From: Roseinatronobacter monicus
GTDB taxonomy: Bacteria > Pseudomonadota > Alphaproteobacteria > Rhodobacterales > Rhodobacteraceae
DNA length: 64,000 nt
Direction: 5' to 3'
Assembly (NCBI RefSeq): GCF_006716865.1
Contig: NZ_VFPT01000001.1
Span: 1,173,001 to 1,237,000 of the forward strand
Within the stretch, counting starts at the first letter, position 1. Each line of letters opens with the position of its first letter. A model generated the notes under the pieces. That model worked only from the letters and a program-made list of their open reading frames with translations. It had not been told where the DNA came from and did not search any database. Positions 19,230 to 28,331 of the stretch are shown one piece after another. The position numbers and the translations under genes were made by a program.

Positions 19230-20609
19230 TTAGCGATACGTGACTTTATGCACCGCTGCGACCACTTCATCGGTCGTCACCAGTGCAAGCTTTTCAAGAT
19301 TGGCGGCATAGGGCATGGGCACGTCCTTGCCCGCCAAGTTGATGACCGGCGCGTCCAGATAGTCGAACGCACGCTCCATCACGACCGAGGTGATGTAATT
19401 GCCGACAGACCCTTGCGGATAGCCTTCTTCGACCGTCACCAGACGGTTGGTCTTCATGACCGAGGCCAGAATTGCATCCGTATCCATAGGCCGGATCGTG
19501 CGCAGGTCGATCACCTCGGCGCTGATCCCGTCCTTGGCCAGACGCTCTGCCGCTTCCAGCGCATAGGTCATGCCGATCCCGAAGCTGACAATGCTTACAT
19601 CGGTGCCTTCGCGCCAGATTTTTGCTTTGCCGAAGGGCACAGTGAAATCCTCCAGATCGGGCACATCGAAGCTGCGACCATAGAGGATTTCATTCTCTAA
19701 AAAGATCACGGGGTTCGGGTCGCGGATGGCCGTTTTCAACAGGCCTTTTGCATCTGCTGCCGAATAGGGCATGACAACTTTCAGACCCGGAATCTGGGCA
19801 TACCATGCCGCATAGCACTGGCTGTGCTGCGCGCCTACGCGCGCAGCGGCACCATTGGGGCCACGGAACACGATAGGACAGCCCATTTGCCCGCCAGACA
19901 TATAGAGTGTCTTGGCAGCAGAGTTCAGGATCTGGTCGATCGCCTGCATGGCGAAGTTGAAGGTCATGAATTCAACAATCGGGCGCAGCCCGCCAAAGGC
20001 AGCACCCACACCAATACCCGCAAATCCGTGCTCGGTAATGGGGGTGTCGATCACACGGCGTGGGCCGAACTCATCCAGCAACCCTTGGGTGATTTTGTAG
20101 GCGCCCTGATATTCGGCCACTTCCTCGCCCATCACGAAGACTTCGTCCGCGCTGCGCATTTCTTCGGCCATCGCGTCGCGCAAGGCTTCGCGCACGGTCT
20201 GGGTTTTCATCTTGGTGCCTTCGGGCCAGTCGGGCGATGTGTCGGCCTTCGGGGCGGCGGGGACCGGGGCTGCGCTGGCGGGGGCGGCGGTCTTGCCTTC
20301 CTCGCCATTCAGCGCCGCAGGTGCGGGCGCAGTTTCGGCCTTTGCGCCCTCGGCGGGGACATCCTCGCCCTCAGCGACCAGAATGGCGATGGGGGTGTTG
20401 ACCTTGACGCCTTCGGTGCCCGCTTCGATCAGGATTTTGCCCATCACGCCTTCGTCGACGGCTTCAAATTCCATCGTGGCCTTGTCGGTCTCGATCTCGG
20501 CGATAATGTCGCCAGAACTGACTGTATCGCCCTCTTTCACAAGCCATTTGGCCAGTGTGCCTTCCTCCATCGTGGGAGAGAGTGCCGGCATAAGTATTTC
20601 GGTTGCCAT
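19230..20609 (-). CDS. pdhB: Pyruvate dehydrogenase E1 beta with N-terminal lipoyl domain
   Basis: 459 residues. Unlike the usual E1-beta of about 325 residues, it starts with a complete lipoyl domain ([13 protein letters not shown]) and an Ala/Pro linker to about residue 135. The transketolase-type beta subunit follows ([60 protein letters not shown]). This fusion is common in alphaproteobacteria. The start is the ATG at 20607-20609; the upstream open frame overlaps pdhA and is not coding. Confidence 0.96.
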   Translation of the reverse strand: MATEILMPALSPTMEEGTLAKWLVKEGDTVSSGDIIAEIETDKATMEFEAVDEGVMGKILIEAGTEGVKVNTPIAILVAEGEDVPAEGAKAETAPAPAALNGEEGKTAAPASAAPVPAAPKADTSPDWPEGTKMKTQTVREALRDAMAEEMRSADEVFVMGEEVAEYQGAYKITQGLLDEFGPRRVIDTPITEHGFAGIGVGAAFGGLRPIVEFMTFNFAMQAIDQILNSAAKTLYMSGGQMGCPIVFRGPNGAAARVGAQHSQCYAAWYAQIPGLKVVMPYSAADAKGLLKTAIRDPNPVIFLENEILYGRSFDVPDLEDFTVPFGKAKIWREGTDVSIVSFGIGMTYALEAAERLAKDGISAEVIDLRTIRPMDTDAILASVMKTNRLVTVEEGYPQGSVGNYITSVVMERAFDYLDAPVINLAGKDVPMPYAANLEKLALVTTDEVVAAVHKVTYR

Positions 20610-20631
20610 AGTTTTTATCCTCCCGAGCGCT

Positions 20632-21621
20632 TCACGCGTAGATATCTGTCCAAAGTTCATCGAGCGCAGGCTCAGGGCTCTCTTTCGAGAACTCGGCCGC
20701 CTCGTTGACGATGGCCTTGATCTCTTTGTCGATGGCCTTGAGGTCGTCCTCGGTGGCATGTTTGCCTTGCAGCAGCAATTCGCGCACATGCTCGATTGCG
20801 TCGCGTTCCGTGCGCATCTTCTGCACTTCGTCGCGGGTCCGGTATTTGGCGGGGTCAGACATCGAATGGCCGCGGTAGCGGTAGGTCATCACCTCAAGGA
20901 TATACGGGCCCTTGCCCGAGCGGCAATGCGCCACGGCCTTTTCGCCAGCGGCCTTGACGGCCAGCACGTCCATGCCGTCCACCTCTTCGCCCTTGATGCC
21001 ATAGGCGGCACCACGTTCCCACAAGGATGGCGATTTTGTTGCGCGCTGGACTGATGTGCCCATCGCGTATTTATTGTTCTCGATCACGAAGATGACTGGC
21101 AAATCCCAGAGCATGGCCATGTTGTAGGTTTCGTAGACTTGCCCCTGATTGGCCGCGCCGTCGCCAAAATAGGCGAAGGTGACATTGTCATTGCCCTTGT
21201 ATTTGTCCGAAAATGCCAGACCGGCCCCAAGCGGCACTTGCGCACCAACAATGCCATGACCACCATAAAAATGCTTTTCTTTCGAGAACATGTGCATGGA
21301 GCCGCCCTTGCCGCGCGAATAGCCGCCCTCGCGCCCGGTCAACTCGGCCATCACGCCTTTTGGGTCCATACCGCAGGCCAGCATATGGCCGTGGTCGCGG
21401 TAGGATGTGATGCGTTTGTCGCCCTCTTTTGCGGCTGCTTCCAGACCAACGACAACGGCTTCCTGCCCGATGTAAAGGTGACAAAAGCCCCCGATCAGGC
21501 CCATTCCATAAAGCTGGCCTGCCTTCTCCTCGAATCGGCGGATCAACAACATGTCGCGGTAATACGCCTGAAGTTCCTCGGCGGATACGTTAGACTTGGC
21601 AGTGGATTTTCGTGTGGCCAT
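20632..21621 (-). CDS. pdhA: Pyruvate dehydrogenase E1 alpha
   Basis: About 329 residues. E1-alpha binds thiamine pyrophosphate through the GDG...N motif ([14 protein letters not shown]) and carries the phosphorylation-loop region [15 protein letters not shown]. The start is the ATG at 21619-21621, 7 nt after a GGAGGAGGT ribosome-binding site; a GTG three codons upstream is in frame but too close to that site. First gene of the pdh operon. Confidence 0.96.
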   Translation of the reverse strand: MATRKSTAKSNVSAEELQAYYRDMLLIRRFEEKAGQLYGMGLIGGFCHLYIGQEAVVVGLEAAAKEGDKRITSYRDHGHMLACGMDPKGVMAELTGREGGYSRGKGGSMHMFSKEKHFYGGHGIVGAQVPLGAGLAFSDKYKGNDNVTFAYFGDGAANQGQVYETYNMAMLWDLPVIFVIENNKYAMGTSVQRATKSPSLWERGAAYGIKGEEVDGMDVLAVKAAGEKAVAHCRSGKGPYILEVMTYRYRGHSMSDPAKYRTRDEVQKMRTERDAIEHVRELLLQGKHATEDDLKAIDKEIKAIVNEAAEFSKESPEPALDELWTDIYA

Positions 21622-21747
21622 ATGCGGCACCTCCTCCCGTGAAGCGATAGTTCAATGTTAAACCATTTCTTACCGCATAAAATGCAAGGTTGCGAGAGTT
21701 TTTGCACATGCCCGACATGCATGGGGTGCAACGCGCTGATTTGGCGG

Positions 21748-22653
21748 TCAGTCCGGCTTTGCAACCAGCATGTCTGTGGGGGGCGCACGCATCAGATCGC
21801 GTGCGTAATTTCCCAGAGTGTTGGGGTCACGCCCGGAATGGCTGCCGATCACAACCAGATCAGGTTGTAATTCACGAATGCGGAATTGCAGCACTTCATG
21901 AACACCACCGGGCACGATTTCCGGTAAGGAAAGGGATTTCGGCAAGCCCTTGAACGTCATGAATGTTTCGCGCAGCAATTCGGCCTCGGTCATTTCGGCG
22001 CTTTTCATGATGTCTGTCGACGGCAGTTTGGCGCTGAGCGGCAGTTGCAGCGCATGAATGGCGTGAAACTCACCCTCGGGGGCGATGGTGGCCGCGATCT
22101 GTAGCGCCTTGGCAGAGGCAGGCGCGAAGGTAATCGCGCCCAGCACTGTGCGATAGGGACGACAGGCCTGATCATGGGCAATCAGAATGGGGCAGGGGGC
22201 GTTCTGGGTGATCCGTTCCAGATTGGTCAGGCGCACCGTTTCCAACACGCGGCGCGCCATATGCAGGCCAAGCACAATCAGATCAGCGCCAAGTTCGCGG
22301 GCCAGTTGCGGCACCAGATCGCCCGGCTTGGCGGCGGCGATATGGCAGGTCACATCCAGATCGGGATAGGTTTCGCGCAGCTTCTGCATCTGCGCCTCGA
22401 TCCGCGCAACCGGATCAACCGGCTTGCGCAATCGCAATCGCTGTACCGTGGGCGGGCGCGCTTCAATCGCATGCACCAGAACCAGTCGCGCCTTGTGCTC
22501 GCGTGCCAACTCGGCTGCGCGCGCTACGGCCGTCGCCGAGCGTTGAGAAAAATCTGTTGCAGCAAGAAGTGTTGTCAGTTGAAACACAGGCAACCCATGC
22601 AAGACATATCCGGACAGAGCGCTACCAATAGCAGATTGATTTGACCGCGTCAC
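21748..22653 (-). CDS. Tandem universal stress protein (two Usp domains)
   Basis: 301 residues with two Usp folds: residues about 25-165 (TTLLAATDFSQRSATAVARAAELAREH ... DLIVLGLH) and about 165-300 (RTVLGAITFAPASAKALQIA ... DLVVIGSHSGRDPN). The nucleotide-binding glycine pattern is only partly kept in both halves. Its ATG overlaps the stop of the Hint-domain gene by 4 bp, so the two are translationally coupled, an unusual pairing. Function beyond stress response cannot be told. Confidence 0.88.
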   Translation of the reverse strand: MTRSNQSAIGSALSGYVLHGLPVFQLTTLLAATDFSQRSATAVARAAELAREHKARLVLVHAIEARPPTVQRLRLRKPVDPVARIEAQMQKLRETYPDLDVTCHIAAAKPGDLVPQLARELGADLIVLGLHMARRVLETVRLTNLERITQNAPCPILIAHDQACRPYRTVLGAITFAPASAKALQIAATIAPEGEFHAIHALQLPLSAKLPSTDIMKSAEMTEAELLRETFMTFKGLPKSLSLPEIVPGGVHEVLQFRIRELQPDLVVIGSHSGRDPNTLGNYARDLMRAPPTDMLVAKPD

Positions 22654-23666
22654 TTTTCTTTCTGGCGCAAAAGTGCGTCACGAACGTTTGGCGTCACGCG
22701 CCCCGAAGGCATGTCTTGTGCGAAATGCGCGTGCTGGTTCAGATGCGGAAACCGTTGTGAAAGATCCAGTGCCAAGGCTTCGGGCAGGCGGGTGACAGTC
22801 GCCCGCGAGACAAGCATACTTTCGACCGGAATCCCCTCGACATAGATGATCTGATGGTCGTCAAAGGCGAGGTGATAATAGGTCACAAACCCGCCTTCGC
22901 GTTGCAGAACGCGGCGCCCATCGACCAAGGATTGCGCCTGTATCAGCACTTCGGGGCGGCTGCCGAGGCGATCTTCGCCGCGCTTATACAGAAATATCCG
23001 CTGCAAAGGGCCAAGCGTCAGTGCTCCAAGATTGCCCAGCGTTCCGGGGGCAAATGTCACAGGGGCAAAGGGGCCATGCGCGCGCATGGTCGCCTGTCCG
23101 ATCCAGCGCAAGGATTGTGGACCATGATCGCGGGTGCGGATTTCCATGCCCGCTTGCAACGCCTCGACGGCGCAAAGGCTGCCATCCTCCATCGTGACGC
23201 GCGCCCCGGTGCTGAAACAGCCCTGCACCAGTTCGGACATGCGCAACGCCGATGCTGTCTCTTCCAGCGCGATCAGGGCGTAGCCGGTGCTGGGGCGCAT
23301 TGGGTTGAGCGGCAAAACCAGAATTGTGTTGCAGCATTCCAGAACAAGCGCTGTCACAAGCTCTCCGTCCGAGGACATCAGCCGCATTTCACCGCATGTC
23401 GTGACGTCGCTTTCGGGCTGTAGCCCCGCTGCGATTGAACCTTCGCTGGGTGCTACGGTGATTTGTTCGTCAATCTTCAGGCGCAGATGCAGCGGTGCGG
23501 CCTGAGCGGGCAACATATAGATGTCGCCCAGACATGCATTGGCGGGCATACCCAGACAATCGCCTTCATTGATGCCCCATGTGACACGCAAGGATTCCGC
23601 GTCAAAGACTTCACATTCATAGAAATACGCCAAGACCCTGCAACCTGTAATTTGTCCCAAGGGCAC
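22650..23666 (-). CDS. Hint-domain protein
   Basis: 338 residues. An N-terminal region of about 150 residues with no recognised family is followed by a Hedgehog/intein (Hint) domain that starts at GCFSTGARVTMEDG and includes VEALQAGMEIRTRDHGPQSLRWIG and YYHLAFDDHQIIYVEGIPVESM. Such Hint_2-type proteins are abundant in Rhodobacterales; some may self-process, but most have unknown roles. The first Cys (GCFSTG) and the DDHQIIY block are kept. The start is a GTG at 23664-23666; no upstream ATG exists and the next Met is 40 residues in. It overlaps the Usp gene. Confidence 0.85.
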   Translation of the reverse strand: MPLGQITGCRVLAYFYECEVFDAESLRVTWGINEGDCLGMPANACLGDIYMLPAQAAPLHLRLKIDEQITVAPSEGSIAAGLQPESDVTTCGEMRLMSSDGELVTALVLECCNTILVLPLNPMRPSTGYALIALEETASALRMSELVQGCFSTGARVTMEDGSLCAVEALQAGMEIRTRDHGPQSLRWIGQATMRAHGPFAPVTFAPGTLGNLGALTLGPLQRIFLYKRGEDRLGSRPEVLIQAQSLVDGRRVLQREGGFVTYYHLAFDDHQIIYVEGIPVESMLVSRATVTRLPEALALDLSQRFPHLNQHAHFAQDMPSGRVTPNVRDALLRQKEK

Positions 23667-23702
23667 AGTAGCGCGAAAGCCGTAATATCATCTAGCGCAA
23701 AA

Positions 23703-23732
23703 CGCCCTTTGCGGTACAGACCGCAAAGGGCG
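23703..23732. terminator. Terminator after the DUF2147 gene
   Basis: A perfect 13-bp stem (CGCCCTTTGCGGT with ACCGCAAAGGGCG) and loop ACAG. It lies just beyond the stop at 23754 of the minus-strand gene, and on that strand a short T-tract follows. Confidence 0.85.
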
Positions 23733-23753
23733 CTTATTACAGATCAGCCTGAC

Positions 23754-24146
23754 TTACTGAACGCGTGTCCATTGCGACTCGCGGCATACAAACGCGACGC
23801 AGCCAGAAACCCCGAGCGTCTGGCCGCGCAACTCCATTTTGGCGTTGTAGGTGCGGTCGCGGTCAGGTGCATAGACATTGCCATTGCTGTATTGGCCACT
23901 GCCTGCGGGTTCCATGTCCCACACGATTGCGCGGCCAATATTGGCGGAGTCGATCTGCTGACCCGCGCCATCGAACGCGGTCACAAGGCCGCCACAGATT
24001 TTGCCGTTCGCGCAGGTCTGAATACGGACATGCCCGAAATTTCCATTGTCGTCAGGTTGTGTCTTCCAAAGTCCATGTGCCGGATCTGCAAGGGCAGGCA
24101 GGGCAAGTGAGGACAGCAAAAAAGCAGTGAGTGTCAGTGTACGCAT
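23754..24146 (-). CDS. DUF2147 domain periplasmic protein
   Basis: 130 residues. A clear signal peptide (hydrophobic core LTAFLLSSLA, cleavage after ALA) is followed by the DUF2147 pattern DPAHGLWKTQPDDNGNFGHVRIQTC and YNAKMELRGQTLGVSGCVAFVCRESQWTR. Four Cys occur in the mature part, so disulfides are likely. The start is the ATG at 24144-24146; the longer frame upstream adds 35 residues without signal character. Function unknown. It stands alone between two strong hairpins. Confidence 0.9.
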   Translation of the reverse strand: MRTLTLTAFLLSSLALPALADPAHGLWKTQPDDNGNFGHVRIQTCANGKICGGLVTAFDGAGQQIDSANIGRAIVWDMEPAGSGQYSNGNVYAPDRDRTYNAKMELRGQTLGVSGCVAFVCRESQWTRVQ

Positions 24147-24251
24147 GTGAATACTCCTCCCAGAGAAGGACAGCTTCCTCAGAACCTGTGTCGCTGACAA
24201 GCACGACCTTGCGTAAAGCACTGTGCATAATGGAAACATGCCCCGACGCAA

Positions 24252-24279
24252 AAGGGCGCCCCGATGCTGGGGCGCCCTT
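24252..24279. terminator. Terminator after the BCCT transporter gene
   Basis: 11-bp stem AAGGGCGCCCC/GGGGCGCCCTT with a 6-nt loop. On the minus strand it follows the stop at 24303 and is trailed by TTTTGCG. Confidence 0.85.
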
Positions 24280-24302
24280 CGGAGTTTTCAGTTCTCGCGG
24301 CT

Positions 24303-25982
24303 TTATCGCGGTTCGCTCATCAGCCCTTTGATCAGGGCATAACACGCAAACAAAAGCACGATCGCAAACGGCAACCCGGTCGAGACAGAGGCCGCTTGCA
24401 GCGCCACCAGACCACCGCCCAGCAGCAAGGCCGCTGCGATAAGCCCTTCGAAGATCACCCAGAACACGCGCTGGCTGACAGGCGCATTGATCTTGCCGCC
24501 AGCCGTGATCGTGTCGATGACCAGCGAGCCGGAATCAGATGATGTGACAAAGAACACGATCACCAGGACAATTGCGATGACTGACGTAATTGCCGCCAGC
24601 GGCAATTCGGACAACATGCCAAACAACGACAGTTCCGGTACATATGCCTCGATCACGAAGCCAAAGACTGCACTTTCGGTCACATGATTGATCATCTGAT
24701 CAATTGCGGTGCCGCCAAAGGCGGTCATCCAGATGGCCGAGACAAAGGTCGGGATCAACAGCACGCAGGTCAGAAACTCGCGCACTGTACGCCCCCGACT
24801 GACGCGGGCGATAAACATGCCTACGAAAGGTGACCAGCTGATCCACCATGCCCAGTAAAAGGCCGTCCATCCCTGACGATAGCCGTCATCATCGCGCCCG
24901 ACAGGATTTGACAGCGCAAAGATCTCGGAGAAATAGGCGCCTACATTGCCAAAGAACTGCGATACCAGAAGGAATGTCGGCCCAACGAGGATGACGAAGA
25001 CCAACAGGATGATGGCCAGAATCATGTTCAGTTCGGACAGTCGCTTGACGCCCCCCTCCAGCCCGCGCAGGACCGAAATCAGCGCAAGGCCGGTGATACC
25101 CGCAATCAGCAAGACCGCGAAAGTGACTGTATCATTGATGCCTTCAATACCGAAGACATAGCCAATCCCTGCGGAGGCCTGCTGCGCGCCAAACCCAAGC
25201 GAGGTGGCAAGCCCGAACAGCGTGGCGAACACGGCCAGAATATCGATGACATGGCCCGGCCAGCCCCAGATGCGCTCGCCTAGAATTGGGTAGAAGATAG
25301 AGCGCACAGTCAGCGGCAGTCCCTTGTTATAGGCAAACAACGCCAGTGACAGCGCCACCACGGCATAGATTGCCCAAGGGTGCAGACCCCAGTGATAGAT
25401 TGTCCCCGCCATTGCGGTCAGGCGCGCTGCCTCCACAGCGGCCGGGTCCATCAAGGCCCCGTCCACAATGCCAAGCTCGCGGCTGAGGGGTTGATCACCC
25501 CAAGGTGTGGCGAAATAATACGCTGGCTCCAGCACACCAAAGAACATCAGGCCAATGCCCATGCCCGCAGCGAACAACATGGCAAACCAGCCCAGATAAC
25601 CAAAATCGGGCGTCGCATCTACGCCCCCGATCCGGACTTTGCCAAGTGGCGATACCAGAATGCCCAGGCAGACAACCACGAAGATATTGCCTGCCATCAG
25701 GAAGAACCAGTCAAAGCTCGAGGTCAGGTAGTTGCGCGTCGCGCCAAGCGCCGCCCCCATCGCATCCTGAAAGAGCAATGTGATGACAACAAACACCACC
25801 ACCACAATGGCTGAAATGCCAAAAACCGGGTTGTGAATGTCCAGCCCTAAGGGGCCAATCTTTGGTGTGATATTGTCTTGACCGACTTCGTATTCGGTGT
25901 CGATGAGTTCGGACGCGCCTTCAGGTTCGCGCAGCGCTTCTTCCGCTGGCTCCTGATTGGCGTCATCGTCATTGTTCGCCAT
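24303..25982 (-). CDS. BCCT family (betaine/carnitine/choline) transporter
   Basis: 559 residues, with an acidic N-terminal tail of about 45 residues and 12 predicted membrane helices. The BCCT signature is present (GWTAFYWAWWISWSPFVGMFIARVSRGRTVREF), as are MGIGLMFFGVLEP and YYFATPWGDQP. Family members take up quaternary ammonium osmolytes such as glycine betaine with Na+ or H+. The substrate is not fixed by the sequence. A possible Usp remnant lies directly upstream. Confidence 0.94.
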   Translation of the reverse strand: MANNDDDANQEPAEEALREPEGASELIDTEYEVGQDNITPKIGPLGLDIHNPVFGISAIVVVVFVVITLLFQDAMGAALGATRNYLTSSFDWFFLMAGNIFVVVCLGILVSPLGKVRIGGVDATPDFGYLGWFAMLFAAGMGIGLMFFGVLEPAYYFATPWGDQPLSRELGIVDGALMDPAAVEAARLTAMAGTIYHWGLHPWAIYAVVALSLALFAYNKGLPLTVRSIFYPILGERIWGWPGHVIDILAVFATLFGLATSLGFGAQQASAGIGYVFGIEGINDTVTFAVLLIAGITGLALISVLRGLEGGVKRLSELNMILAIILLVFVILVGPTFLLVSQFFGNVGAYFSEIFALSNPVGRDDDGYRQGWTAFYWAWWISWSPFVGMFIARVSRGRTVREFLTCVLLIPTFVSAIWMTAFGGTAIDQMINHVTESAVFGFVIEAYVPELSLFGMLSELPLAAITSVIAIVLVIVFFVTSSDSGSLVIDTITAGGKINAPVSQRVFWVIFEGLIAAALLLGGGLVALQAASVSTGLPFAIVLLFACYALIKGLMSEPR

Positions 25983-26001
25983 GATACTCTCCGTTTTTGT
26001 T

Positions 26002-26172
26002 TTAACGTGCCGCTGATTTTTTGCGGCAGTTCCCGTGCGTCAGGGTGGATTGTGCACCGCCTGAGCAGCGCCACTCCCCACGCGGAAGTGTCTGATCAAA
26101 TGCACCCTGCAAGGTGCGGATCGCATGGTCGATATATGTCTGATCGACCGGAAGGATGACTTTCCGAAACAT
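26002..26172 (-). pseudogene. Possible N-terminal remnant of a universal stress protein gene
   Basis: A short frame starting MFRKVILPVDQTYIDHAIRTLQGAFD resembles the first strand and helix of a Usp fold. After about 28 residues it turns into sequence without Usp character (RCSGGAQSTLTHGNCRKK) and stops 56 codons in, only 19 bp before the BCCT start. A full Usp needs about 140 residues. Either a truncated gene or a short real peptide. The call rests on the N-terminal pattern only. The remaining 26173-26361 holds a 6-bp hairpin CCGACA/TGTCGG (26275-26292) and no gene. Confidence 0.35.
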
Positions 26173-26361
26173 GGTCCCTCCTTCGATTGTCAGGGGGCAA
26201 TTTGATATGAACACATGACCGTAGCATGGTCTGATCAGGGAATGGCACCCCCTGTGGTAGACAAAAGTCGATTACCGACATTGCAGTGTCGGTTTAAGTC
26301 GCTGGTCGCTTGCGCCTGCGAATGCTAAATGAAGCTAAATCTGCATGTGGAGGGATAGCGA

Positions 26362-27141
26362 ATGGATATGGGAATCTCAGGAAAGCGCGCACTTGTCTGT
26401 GCGTCATCCAAGGGTCTGGGGCGCGGTTGCGCCGAGGCATTGGCGGCAGAAGGTGTACATCTGGTCATGAATGCCCGCGGCAGTGACGCGCTGGAAGAGG
26501 CGGCGGCGGCCATTCGTGATCTGTACGGCGTAGAGGTTACGACTGTCGCGGCAGACATCACGACCGAAGACGGGCGCGCGCAAGTGCTGAATGTGGCTGG
26601 CGATGTCGATATTCTTGTCACCAACGCAGGCGGCCCGCCACCTGGCATGTGGACCGATTGGGAACGCGAAGATTTCATCAAGGCGCTGGATGCCAATATG
26701 CTGACGCCCATTGCGCTGATGAAGGCACTTGTGCCGGGCATGATGGCGCGCGGTTGGGGCCGGGTGGTCAACATCACCTCGCAATCGGTCAAGGCACCGC
26801 TGGCCGTGCTTGGTTTGTCAAATTCTGCCCGCGCCGGTTTGACGGGCTATGTGGCGGGCACCTCGCGGCAGGTTGCTGGCAAGGGTGTTATGATTAACAA
26901 TCTGTTGCCGGGCATCCATGACACGGACCGCGCGACAGCGCTGGATGGTGGTGTTTCCAAGGCCGAAGGGATCACAATGGAAGAAGCCCGCGCCAAGCGG
27001 GCGGCGACCATTCCGGCGGGGCGCTACGGCACAGCGGCTGAATTTGGCGCAGCTTGTGCCTTTCTTTGCTCGGAACATGCTGGGTTTATCGTCGGTCAGA
27101 ACTTGCTGCTCGATGGCGGTGCCGTGAACGCGACTTTGTAA
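26362..27141 (+). CDS. SDR family oxidoreductase with altered active site
   Basis: 259 residues of the classical short-chain dehydrogenase fold: a degenerate cofactor loop (ALVCASSKGLGRGCAEALAAEG), ILVTNAGGPPPG, and a C-terminal FIVGQNLLLDGGAVNATL. In the catalytic segment, where Y-x3-K is expected, the sequence reads LSNSARAGLTGY, so Tyr is Ser and Lys is Arg. A known SDR subgroup carries this change. Whether it is an active dehydrogenase is unclear. GGAGGGATA precedes the ATG. The nearby RidA gene faces it on the other strand. Confidence 0.9.
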   Translation: MDMGISGKRALVCASSKGLGRGCAEALAAEGVHLVMNARGSDALEEAAAAIRDLYGVEVTTVAADITTEDGRAQVLNVAGDVDILVTNAGGPPPGMWTDWEREDFIKALDANMLTPIALMKALVPGMMARGWGRVVNITSQSVKAPLAVLGLSNSARAGLTGYVAGTSRQVAGKGVMINNLLPGIHDTDRATALDGGVSKAEGITMEEARAKRAATIPAGRYGTAAEFGAACAFLCSEHAGFIVGQNLLLDGGAVNATL

Positions 27142-27216
27142 GCGGCCTGTCCGCGATGCCCTTCAAACAGGGTCAATAAGGCGGGATGCGGCCAAGGCTG
27201 CGTACCGCCGCGGATT

Positions 27217-27612
27217 TCAGATTGCGGCGGTCACCTCAACCTCGACCAGAAATTCAGGCCGTGTGAAACCTGTGACGATCACCAGTGTCGAGGCTGGTGG
27301 CGTGGCGCAATCGGCAAAATACGCGTCGCGCGCAGCCATATAGCCCGCCATATGCGCCCGTTCCGTGACAAATGCATTCACGCGGATCACATGCTCTGCC
27401 CCCGCCTGCGCTTGCGCCAGAATTGCCGCGATATTCTCAAAACACAGCGTCGCCTGTGCCTCGGCCCCGTCGGGCGTGCTGCCATCCTTGCGCACAGGCA
27501 ACTGGCCCGATGTCATGATCAGGCGTGTCCCTTCGGGAACGACCCGACCATGCACGTAGTGCGCGAAGGGGGGGGGCAGGCTGGTTGGGTTCAGGCTGTG
27601 CATCTGTGTCAT
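27217..27612 (-). CDS. RidA family (YjgF/UK114) protein
   Basis: 131 residues from MTQMHSLNP. It shows the Rid patterns RLIMTSGQLPV, FENIAAILAQAQAGAEHVIRVNAFVTE and STLVIVTGFTRPEFLVEVEVTAAI. Rid proteins hydrolyse reactive enamines and imines or related intermediates. The Arg of the canonical RidA active site (VNVFVxDxxRV...PARxxVEV) is not clearly kept, so it may belong to a Rid2-7 subgroup. Alternative starts are the in-frame Met at 27657 and 27603. It converges with the SDR gene. Confidence 0.85.
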   Translation of the reverse strand: MTQMHSLNPTSLPPPFAHYVHGRVVPEGTRLIMTSGQLPVRKDGSTPDGAEAQATLCFENIAAILAQAQAGAEHVIRVNAFVTERAHMAGYMAARDAYFADCATPPASTLVIVTGFTRPEFLVEVEVTAAI

Positions 27613-27818
27613 ATCCGTTGTGCTGGGTCTGTTGTGGGACAACACAATCACGACCATCCTGATTCTATCAGGTGGCGTCTGCCGGTCAGGCTACCAAGAG
27701 TCCATAAAATAGGCTAATACCAAGTCTCGCGAAATCTGACTCTTCTGAGGGTTTTGGGATTCCCAAATCTATGAAGATCTGACTCAATGGCGTCAGATTT
27801 TCTGGGGAGGGCCTCTCT

Positions 27819-28331
27819 ATGGGCGCAGCGCTCGCGTTACGGACAGACTACGACGGCATGAAGTTGAGAGAACTTGCGCGAAAGACAAAGGATGCCAACC
27901 AAGCCCGCAGGCTTTTGGCGCTGGCGGAGATCTATGATGGCGGTCGGCGCAGCGATGCTGCTCGGATTGGTGGTGTTGGCCTACAAATTGTCCGTGACTG
28001 GGTGGAGCGGTTTAATGCCCGCGGGCCTGACGGCTTGATCAACGGCAAAGCTCCTGGTCAGCAGTCTAAGCTTAACGATGAGCAGCGCAGGGCGCTTGCT
28101 GCAATTGTTGAGAGCGGTCCGACCTTATCGGTCCATGGGGTCGTCCGCTGGCGCCTGAGTGATCTGAGGAAATGGATTGCAGACACATTTGGGATTTCAC
28201 TTCACGAGACGTCGATAAGCCGGGAACTCAGGGCGCTTGGTTATGTCAAACTCACAGCACGCCCGCGCCATCACGCGCAAGATACAGCCGCACTGGAGGA
28301 CTTTAAAAAAAAGGGTTTGCAGCCGCAGTAG
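27819..28331 (+). CDS. IS630 transposase, N-terminal part (frame 1)
   Basis: 170 residues containing the helix-turn-helix DNA-binding region (ARKTKDANQARRLLALAEIYDGGRRSDAARIGGVGLQIVRDWVERFNARGPDGL) and the second HTH/linker (SVHGVVRWRLSDLRKWIADTFGISLHETSISRELRALGY). It ends at a TAG 18 bp after the heptamer A_AAA_AAG (28307-28313), where ribosomes can slip -1 into the frame of the catalytic domain. Confidence 0.9.
   Translation: MGAALALRTDYDGMKLRELARKTKDANQARRLLALAEIYDGGRRSDAARIGGVGLQIVRDWVERFNARGPDGLINGKAPGQQSKLNDEQRRALAAIVESGPTLSVHGVVRWRLSDLRKWIADTFGISLHETSISRELRALGYVKLTARPRHHAQDTAALEDFKKKGLQPQ
28307..28313 (+). promoter_or_regulatory. -1 ribosomal frameshift heptamer A_AAA_AAG
   Basis: In the reading frame of the first transposase part the codons are AAA AAA AAG, within a run of eight A. 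After a -1 slip, translation continues at 28313 with GGG TTT GCA GCC and stays open to 28882, giving a fused product of about 354 residues. This is a well-known efficient slippery sequence in bacteria. Confidence 0.75.
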
